From positions 1 to 46,930 of the forward strand of contig JAFVPB010000013.1 of the NCBI GenBank assembly GCA_017505525.1: a stretch of 46,930 nucleotides of DNA, written 5' to 3'. Both the position numbers and the translations under genes were made by a program. Below, piece after piece: positions 42,303-46,930 of the stretch. The notes under the pieces are model-generated. The model searched no databases. It was not told where the DNA came from and saw only the letters and a list, made by a program, of their open reading frames with translations. Source of the stretch: Clostridia bacterium. Its GTDB lineage: Bacteria; Bacillota; Clostridia; UMGS1883. Position 1 is the stretch's first letter. Every line of letters begins with the position of its first letter.

Positions 42303-42976
42303 AACGCATCACGATTTTCAGCGGTCATTACGGCAGCGGAAAAACAAACGTTGCCGTAAACTACGCCCTATGGCTTAAAACAATGAAAGAGAATGTTTCT
42401 ATTGCTGACCTCGACATTGTAAACCCGTATTTCAGAACAAAGGATTCTATGGCGGTTCTTAGCGAAAACGGAGTTAATTTAATTTCATCTGAATATGCAA
42501 ACAGTAACGTGGATGTTCCTGCGCTTCCTGCAGAAACCTACGGTGTGCTTCAGAATAAGGAAATATATGCCGTAATCGACGTGGGCGGCGACGACAGAGG
42601 GGCACTCGCACTCGGGCGCTACAGTGAGGGAATAATTGAAGACGGAGATTACGAGCTTTTGTTTGTAATCAATAAATTCCGCCCCCTTACAAGAAACGCG
42701 GATATGACGCTTGAAATTATGGCAGAGATTGAAAAGGCGTGCCATATGAAATTTACCCAGATAGTAAACGATTCAAACCTTGGCGACGACACTAAAGCAG
42801 AAGATGTTTTATCATCAGTTGCCTATGCAAAAGAGGTTTCCGAAAAATCGGGTATTCCCATAAAAATGACCACTGTAAAAAGTGAACTTTATGATGAATT
42901 AAAGGATAAAATTGATAATTTAATGCCCATCGAACTATATGTCAGACAAAGCTGGGCAGAAAGGAATGATATATAA
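42284..42976 (+). CDS. P-loop ATPase of the MinD/CooC-like group
   Basis: The 230-residue protein has a P-loop at about residues 13-22 (GHYGSGKTN), a switch region (DLDIVNPYFRTKD), IDVGGDDRGALALGRY and LLFVINKFRPLT. It resembles ParA/MinD/CooC-type NTPases that help insert metal or cluster cofactors, and similar genes often precede 2-oxoacid:ferredoxin oxidoreductase genes in Clostridia. A role in maturing the iron-sulfur enzyme is plausible but not shown. The start overlaps ilvE by 19 bases and its stop overlaps the start of the ferredoxin gene (TAATG). Confidence 0.78.
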   Translation: MDSRSIKRITIFSGHYGSGKTNVAVNYALWLKTMKENVSIADLDIVNPYFRTKDSMAVLSENGVNLISSEYANSNVDVPALPAETYGVLQNKEIYAVIDVGGDDRGALALGRYSEGIIEDGDYELLFVINKFRPLTRNADMTLEIMAEIEKACHMKFTQIVNDSNLGDDTKAEDVLSSVAYAKEVSEKSGIPIKMTTVKSELYDELKDKIDNLMPIELYVRQSWAERNDI

Positions 42977-43179
42977 TGGCAAAGGTTACCTTTAACAAGG
43001 ATTTGTGTAAGGGTTGCGGACTGTGTGTAACAGCTTGCCCCAAAAAGATTGTTCATCTTTCAGATGACCTTAACAAGCGCGGTTATCATCCCGCACAGGT
43101 TACAGAGCTGGATAAGTGCATCGGTTGTGCTTTCTGTGCAACAATGTGCCCCGACTGCGTAATCACAGTAGAGAAATAA
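42976..43179 (+). CDS. 2[4Fe-4S] ferredoxin subunit of the oxoacid oxidoreductase (delta)
   Basis: The 67-residue protein has two cluster motifs, CKGCGLCVTACPKK and CIGCAFCATMCPDC, each C-x2-C-x2-C-x3-C, so it binds two 4Fe-4S clusters. It is the electron-transfer subunit of the four-subunit 2-oxoacid:ferredoxin oxidoreductases (KorD/VorD type). It lies between the P-loop gene and the alpha subunit. The stop of the upstream gene overlaps its ATG. Confidence 0.93.
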   Translation: MAKVTFNKDLCKGCGLCVTACPKKIVHLSDDLNKRGYHPAQVTELDKCIGCAFCATMCPDCVITVEK

Positions 43180-43197
43180 GGAAAGGAATGAAAATAA

Positions 43198-44262
43198 ATG
43201 GCTGATAAAGTTTTGATGAAAGGTAACGAAGCTTTAGCAGAAGCTGCTATAATGGCAGGCTGTAAGCACTACTTCGGTTATCCTATTACTCCGCAAACAG
43301 AGGTTGCGGCATATATGGCAAAGAAAATGCCTAAAACAGAGGGCGGCGTTTTCCTTCAGGCTGAAAGTGAAATAGCAGCTATCAATATGGTTATTGGTGT
43401 TGCTTCAACAGGTAAAAGAGTTATGACTTCTTCTTCAAGCCCGGGAATAAGCCTTAAGAGTGAGGGTATCAGCTACCTTGCAGGTTGCGACCTTCCAGCT
43501 CTTATAATTAACGTGCAGCGCGGAGGCCCCGGTCTTGGTGGCATTCAGCCCTCACAGTCAGACTATTTCCAGGCTACAAAGGGCGGCGGACACGGCGATT
43601 TCCATCTTCTTGTTCTTGCTCCAAACAGCGTTCAGGAAATGGTTGATATGGTGTTTAAGGGATTCGACCTTGCTGAAAAATACAGAATGCCCGCAATGAT
43701 TCTTTCTGATGGTACTATGGGCCAGATGATGGAACCTGTAAGCCTTGAAAAGGGCATTATCAACGAATACGATAAGTCTTGGGCACTCACAGGTACTAAG
43801 GGCGAAAGAAAGCCTAATATTGTTAACTCTCTCTACATAGCTCCCGAAGAACTTGAAAAGCTTAATTTCGAGCGTTACGAGCGATATAAGAAGATTGAAG
43901 AAACAGAAGCAATGTATGAAGAATACCTTATGGACGATGCTGAAATCTGTATCGTAGCATACGGTGTAGCTTCAAGAGTAGCAAAGAATGCTATCGACAC
44001 TGCAAGAAAAGAAGGCATCAAGGTTGGCATGATTCGTCCCATCACTCTCTGGCCGTTCCCGAAAAAAGCTCTTAATGAGGCTGCTGATAAAGTTAAGAAA
44101 TTCATCAGCGTTGAGCTTTCAATGGGTCAGATGATTGAGGATATCGAGCTTGCAATCCGTTGCAAAAAGGAAGTTCTTCTTTGCAACCGTACAGGCGGTA
44201 TGATTACAACAACTCAGGATGTTTTAAATAAGATTTATGAAGCGAACGGAGGTAAACAATAA
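43198..44262 (+). CDS. vorB: 2-oxoacid:ferredoxin oxidoreductase alpha subunit, VorB-type
   Basis: The 354-residue alpha subunit shows GNEALAEAAIMAGCKHYFGY, PITPQTEVAAYMAK, FLQAESEIAAINMVIGVAST, TSSSSPGISLKSEGISYLAG and VNVQRGGPGLGG-like (INVQRGGPGLGGIQPS), then ILSDGTMGQMMEPV. This is the family annotated as VorB or KorA: it oxidises branched 2-oxoacids or 2-oxoglutarate with CoA and ferredoxin, reversibly. Which substrate cannot be read directly; ilvE and the attenuator point to 2-oxoisovalerate and relatives. Its stop overlaps the beta ATG. GGAAAGGAATG precedes the start. Confidence 0.92.
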   Translation: MADKVLMKGNEALAEAAIMAGCKHYFGYPITPQTEVAAYMAKKMPKTEGGVFLQAESEIAAINMVIGVASTGKRVMTSSSSPGISLKSEGISYLAGCDLPALIINVQRGGPGLGGIQPSQSDYFQATKGGGHGDFHLLVLAPNSVQEMVDMVFKGFDLAEKYRMPAMILSDGTMGQMMEPVSLEKGIINEYDKSWALTGTKGERKPNIVNSLYIAPEELEKLNFERYERYKKIEETEAMYEEYLMDDAEICIVAYGVASRVAKNAIDTARKEGIKVGMIRPITLWPFPKKALNEAADKVKKFISVELSMGQMIEDIELAIRCKKEVLLCNRTGGMITTTQDVLNKIYEANGGKQ

Positions 44263-45008
44263 TGGTAGTATTTGATAAACCCAATGCACTCACAGAAAAC
44301 ACACTGCATTATTGCCCCGGTTGCACACACGGTATTATTCACCGCTTAGTTGCAGAAAGCCTCGATGAACTTGGAGTAACAGGCAGAACAATCGGTGTTG
44401 CATCGGTAGGCTGCAGCGTATTTACCTATAACTATTTTAATTGCGATATGGTTCAGGCGGCTCACGGCCGTGCTCCCGCTGTTGCAACAGGCGTTAAGAG
44501 AAGCGATAAAAACAATATCGTATTCACTTATCAGGGCGACGGCGACTTAGCTGCTATCGGTACAGCTGAAACAGTTCACAGCGCTGCTCGTGGCGAAAAC
44601 ATCACAGTAATTTTCGTAAACAATGCAATTTATGGTATGACAGGCGGACAGATGGCTCCCACAACACTTCCCGGGCAGAAAACACAAACATCTCCCTACG
44701 GACGTGATGTTGAAGCAGTTGGCTATCCTGTAAAGGTTTGCGAAATGCTTTCTCAGGTTGATGGTGCAACATACCTTGAAAGAGTTGCAGTTAATAACGT
44801 AGCTAATGTTAAAAAGGCTAAAGCCGCTATTAAAAAGGCTTTCCAGAACCAGATTGAAGGCAAAGGCTTCTCACTTGTAGAAGTGCTTTCAACCTGCCCC
44901 ACAAACTGGGGATTAGCACCCGACAAGGCTATCGGCTGGCTTGAAGAAAATATGCTTCCCTACTATCCTTTGGGAGTATATAAAGATAAGTACGCGGAGG
45001 AGAAATAA
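44262..45008 (+). CDS. 2-oxoacid:ferredoxin oxidoreductase beta subunit (TPP-binding)
   Basis: The 248-residue subunit binds thiamin pyrophosphate. Signatures are YCPGCTHGIIHRL (cluster or TPP contact Cys), VASVGCSVFTYN, AHGRAPAVATGVK, TYQGDGDLAAIG with the GDGD motif, and the NN segment in VIFVNNAIYGMTGGQMAPT. It is the catalytic partner of the alpha subunit and equals KorB/VorA. TPP need links the operon biochemically to the thiamin operon at 22318, though not by shared control. ATG overlaps the alpha stop, and GGAGGTAAAC precedes it. Confidence 0.93.
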   Translation: MVVFDKPNALTENTLHYCPGCTHGIIHRLVAESLDELGVTGRTIGVASVGCSVFTYNYFNCDMVQAAHGRAPAVATGVKRSDKNNIVFTYQGDGDLAAIGTAETVHSAARGENITVIFVNNAIYGMTGGQMAPTTLPGQKTQTSPYGRDVEAVGYPVKVCEMLSQVDGATYLERVAVNNVANVKKAKAAIKKAFQNQIEGKGFSLVEVLSTCPTNWGLAPDKAIGWLEENMLPYYPLGVYKDKYAEEK

Positions 45009-45010
45009 TC

Positions 45011-45541
45011 ATGAATAAAGAAATATTGATTGCCGGTTTCGGCGGACAGGGAATTCTCTTCTCGGGAAAATTTCTTGCATATGAAGGTCTTATTGATGGT
45101 AAAGAGGTAAGCTGGCTTCCCTCTTACGGTCCTGAAATGCGCGGAGGTACAGCAAACTGCAGTATCATCATCAGCGACAGTGCGGTTGGTTCTCCCATAG
45201 TATCTAACCCCGATATTCTGATTGCGATGAATCTTCCATCGCTTGATAAATACGAAAAAGAAACAAAGGCAGGCGGACAGATTTTTGTGGATAGCTCTCT
45301 TATCGACAGAAAGGTAGAGCGCACAGATGTGGAAACCTACTACATCCCCGCTACAAAAATGGCTTCCGACGAAGGACTTACAGGACTTGCAAATATGATT
45401 ATCATTGGTCATATGATTGCAAAGAGCGGTATTGTTCCCGAGGAAAATATTGAAAAAGCAATGCACAAGGTTGTTCCTGCTACAAAGCAGAATATGTTCG
45501 ATCTTAATATGAAGGCAGTAAAATTAGGCTTTGAATATTGA
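45011..45541 (+). CDS. 2-oxoacid:ferredoxin oxidoreductase gamma subunit
   Basis: The 176-residue gamma subunit starts EILIAGFGGQGILFSGKFLA, a typical family opening, with WLPSYGPEMRGGTANC and SIIISDSAVGSPIV, then PATKMASDEGLTGLANMIII. It completes the four-subunit enzyme. The ribosome site is GCGGAGGAG at the end of the beta gene, two bases downstream. A 38-base palindrome with T-run follows and ends the operon. Confidence 0.93.
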   Translation: MNKEILIAGFGGQGILFSGKFLAYEGLIDGKEVSWLPSYGPEMRGGTANCSIIISDSAVGSPIVSNPDILIAMNLPSLDKYEKETKAGGQIFVDSSLIDRKVERTDVETYYIPATKMASDEGLTGLANMIIIGHMIAKSGIVPEENIEKAMHKVVPATKQNMFDLNMKAVKLGFEY

Positions 45542-45542
45542 T

Positions 45543-45580
45543 AATTTAAGAAAAGGCTTTTTAAAGCCTTTTCTTAAATT
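45543..45580. terminator. Palindromic terminator after the oxoacid oxidoreductase operon
   Basis: An 18-base arm, 45543-45560, pairs perfectly with 45563-45580 around TT. Runs of A and T in the arms suit intrinsic termination. Confidence 0.75.
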
Positions 45581-45607
45581 ATATAAATTTTAAAAGGAAG
45601 CAACTTT

Positions 45608-46486
45608 ATGATTGAATATACTATTTCCAAAAACGATTCAAACATAAGAATAGATAAATTTTTGTTTAAGGCAACTACTGCCCCAAGCTCGCTTATCTAT
45701 AAAACATTCAGGAAAAAAGATGTTAAAGTAAACGGAAAATGGGTGCGAGAGGATTATCTTCTTTCGGAAAACGATGTTGTAAGAATTTTTATATCGGAGG
45801 AATTTAAGGCGAAAAAGAAGTATAGCCTGTGCCCACTTGAAGCTAAGATTGAATATGAGGATGAAAATATAATTGTATTTAATAAAGGTGCAAATCTTCC
45901 TTGTCAGCCCGATGCCAAGCATAAAAACGGCACTCTTTCTGATATGCTTAAAAGCTATTTATACGAAAAAGGAGAATACGATTTTGAAAATGAAAATTCT
46001 TTTTCTCCTGCGCTATGCAACCGTATAGATACAAACACAACAGGACTTGTGATAGGTGCAAAAAATGCCGCAGCACTTCGCGAAATGAATTTTCTTATTA
46101 AAACAAGACAGGTAAGTAAATACTATAAATGCCGCGTTGAGGGGAAAGTTTTAAAAGATCACGATGATATAAAAGCATTTATCGTTAAAGATGAAAAAAC
46201 AAATATAAGTAAAATTGAGAGCGATGGGAAGCCTGTTTCAATGAAATATTGGGTAACGGGTTTTTTTGAAAAAGAAACCGAACTTGAAATTTTACTCAAC
46301 ACAGGAAGAAGCCACCAGATAAGGGCATATTTCGCGTCGATAGGCCATCCGCTTGTGGGTGATAAAAAATACGGTGCACAAAAAGGCGGCGGACAAATTC
46401 TTTGTTCCTACAGACTTGTTTTTGATTTTAATGATGATTACAGAGGGATTCTTTCGTACTTAAATGGAAAAGAAATAAAAATTTAA
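45608..46486 (+). CDS. RluA-family pseudouridine synthase
   Basis: The 292-residue enzyme has an N-terminal S4 RNA-binding domain (about 12-70; IRIDKFLFKATTAPSSLIYK) and an RluA/RsuA-type catalytic domain: VFNKGANLPCQPD, NRIDTNTTGLVIGAKN with the catalytic Asp, VSKYYKCRVEGK and GRSHQIRAYFASIGHPLVG. It converts a uridine in 23S rRNA or tRNA to pseudouridine. The closest match by feel is RluC/RluD; which site it modifies is not visible. The start follows AAAGGAAG. Confidence 0.92.
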   Translation: MIEYTISKNDSNIRIDKFLFKATTAPSSLIYKTFRKKDVKVNGKWVREDYLLSENDVVRIFISEEFKAKKKYSLCPLEAKIEYEDENIIVFNKGANLPCQPDAKHKNGTLSDMLKSYLYEKGEYDFENENSFSPALCNRIDTNTTGLVIGAKNAAALREMNFLIKTRQVSKYYKCRVEGKVLKDHDDIKAFIVKDEKTNISKIESDGKPVSMKYWVTGFFEKETELEILLNTGRSHQIRAYFASIGHPLVGDKKYGAQKGGGQILCSYRLVFDFNDDYRGILSYLNGKEIKI

Positions 46487-46521
46487 GTATTATTTTCGTT
46501 CATACGGACACAATAATTAAA

Positions 46522-46590
46522 GCAAATCGATCAGCAAAGCTTGCAGCTTTGTCGGTAAACGGCAAAAGCAAACGATGCCGACGGATTTGC
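46522..46590 (+). ncRNA. Foldable leader upstream of an Asn-rich micropeptide
   Basis: GCAAATC (46522-46528) pairs with GATTTGC (46584-46590) and closes a region with two inner hairpins: CAAAGC/GCTTTG (46535-46551) and GTCGG/CCGAC (46551-46582). This gives a possible three-way junction. It ends about 30 bases before the peptide's ribosome site. I compared it with c-di-GMP, TPP, purine, ZTP and THF riboswitches from memory and found no match. Confidence 0.4.
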
Positions 46591-46627
46591 AAGCTTAATA
46601 AAGAAACGCCAAGCGGAGGTGACTGTA

Positions 46628-46732
46628 ATGAGCGAAAATAACAAGAACAACAACCAGAAGAACAACCAGCAGGATCAGAACAACAAGGATAACAATAAGA
46701 ATAACAACCAGAAAAACAATCAGAACAACTAA
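46628..46732 (+). CDS. Asn/Gln/Lys-rich micropeptide, 34 residues
   Basis: The ORF starts at ATG 46628 after a strong GCGGAGGTGACT site and encodes 34 residues, of which 18 are Asn, six Gln and five Lys. It begins MSENNKNNNQKNN. There is no signal or membrane segment. Strong ribosome site, own terminator 26 bases after the stop and a foldable leader argue that it is expressed. The low complexity and charge recall spore or coat-associated small proteins, but this is inference. Confidence 0.6.
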   Translation: MSENNKNNNQKNNQQDQNNKDNNKNNNQKNNQNN

Positions 46733-46757
46733 TTGTTCGGATAGTGTTTGATTAAAA

Positions 46758-46793
46758 GGAGATGCAGAATTTATTCTGCATCTCCTTTTATTT
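46758..46793 (+). terminator. Terminator after the micropeptide
   Basis: GGAGATGCAGAAT and ATTCTGCATCTCC form a perfect 13-bp stem around TT, followed by TTTTATTT. Confidence 0.92.
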
Positions 46794-46803
46794 GTATAAC
46801 GAA

Positions 46804-46826
46804 AACCACGCGATAGTCGCGTGGTT
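46804..46826. other. Perfect hairpin at the right edge
   Basis: AACCACGCGA and TCGCGTGGTT form a 10-bp stem around TAG. There is no T-run on the + strand. The GGTTAACC palindrome follows at 46834-46841. It could be a mobile-element end or part of an RNA. Confidence 0.45.
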
Positions 46827-46868
46827 CAAAAAAGGTTAACCGATGAGCAGATAACGAAGTACAAGATA

Positions 46869-46926
46869 TTCCAAAAAGCAAATTATTATTGTAATATTGC
46901 AGTATAGCACAAATAATTTGTTGGAA
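46869..46926. repeat. Two-block inverted repeat at the right edge
   Basis: TTCCAA (46869-46874) and CAAATTATT (46879-46887) are mirrored as AATAATTTG (46912-46920) and TTGGAA (46921-46926). The left blocks are four bases apart and the right ones adjoin. The window ends four bases later, so its full extent is unknown. Confidence 0.5.
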
Positions 46927-46930
46927 AGCC

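Noticed and set aside
44963-45466. A 167-codon open frame on the - strand across the gamma subunit
   Set aside because: Shadow of a well-recognised gene; Cys/His-rich translation without motif order and no start signal.
46522-46627. c-di-GMP, purine or other known riboswitch
   Set aside because: The conserved cores I know from those classes are not present; left as an unassigned fold.
46804-46826. IS200/IS605 element end
   Set aside because: A hairpin alone is not enough; no TnpA or TnpB coding sequence is present up to the window edge.
1-46930. CRISPR arrays, rRNA genes, prophage structural genes
   Set aside because: No regularly spaced direct repeats, no rRNA-like sequence and no capsid, tail or terminase genes were seen on either strand.

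Overview
The window looks like chromosome from an anaerobic, endospore-forming, low-GC Firmicute of class Clostridia, most likely a gut lineage. The evidence is dipicolinate synthase genes (dpaAB), RNase Y with YmdB, IreB, a DnaD/DnaC-type helicase-loader pair, SLH-domain surface proteins, strong AGGAGG ribosome sites, near-consensus sigma-A promoters and a ferredoxin-dependent 2-oxoacid oxidoreductase. By eye the base composition is moderately AT-rich throughout.

Region 1 (1-2020) holds the end of a sensor histidine kinase, its LuxR-type response regulator and a small lipoprotein, closed by a terminator.

Region 2 (2153-21630) is a run of 18 genes on the + strand with short gaps and no convincing internal terminator, so probably one operon of about 19 kb. 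It starts with a degenerate receiver protein. It contains relatives of the three partner genes of the Bacillus pspA-ydjGHI membrane-stress operon: a TFIIB-type zinc-ribbon membrane protein, a TPM-domain membrane protein and an SPFH protein with C-terminal zinc ribbons. No PspA is visible. Among them are three secreted SLH proteins, five lipoproteins, a TMEM43-like protein, two DUF4428-like zinc-finger proteins, a TelA-XpaC pair and a cytosolic copy of a domain that also occurs in one SLH protein. I read this as an envelope-stress or envelope-remodelling system spanning cytosol, membrane and cell surface. It is the most unusual part of the window.

Region 3 (21634-26174) carries a mobile-element scar (5'-truncated tnpV, a tRNA-3'-end-like fragment and a frameshifted secreted protein). 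A TPP-riboswitch-controlled thiamin salvage operon follows (thiM, thiE, and a HAD phosphatase fused to ThiD). Next come a small XRE repressor, a divergent consensus promoter with an operator-like palindrome, and a truncated ORF.

Region 4 (26172-31521) has a PocR/AraC regulator divergent from a DegT-family aminotransferase, then a large secreted subtilase. Region 5 (31533-37934) has rny, ymdB, pgeF, an orphan peptide-binding lipoprotein and dpaAB. Region 6 (37976-40944) has a pyruvate kinase relic, ireB, a DnaD-domain protein, a DnaC-like ATPase and a small ORF.

Region 7 (40984-45580) is a branched-chain amino-acid operon: a leader peptide rich in Ile/Val/Leu with a terminator and an alternative antiterminator pairing, then ilvE, a P-loop protein, a ferredoxin subunit and the alpha, beta and gamma subunits of a 2-oxoacid:ferredoxin oxidoreductase. 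The attenuator implies expression during branched-chain amino-acid shortage, which suggests reductive carboxylation of branched acyl-CoAs followed by transamination. Region 8 (45608-46930) has an RluA-type pseudouridine synthase, a 34-residue Asn-rich peptide with a foldable leader, a terminator and unexplained inverted repeats at the window edge.
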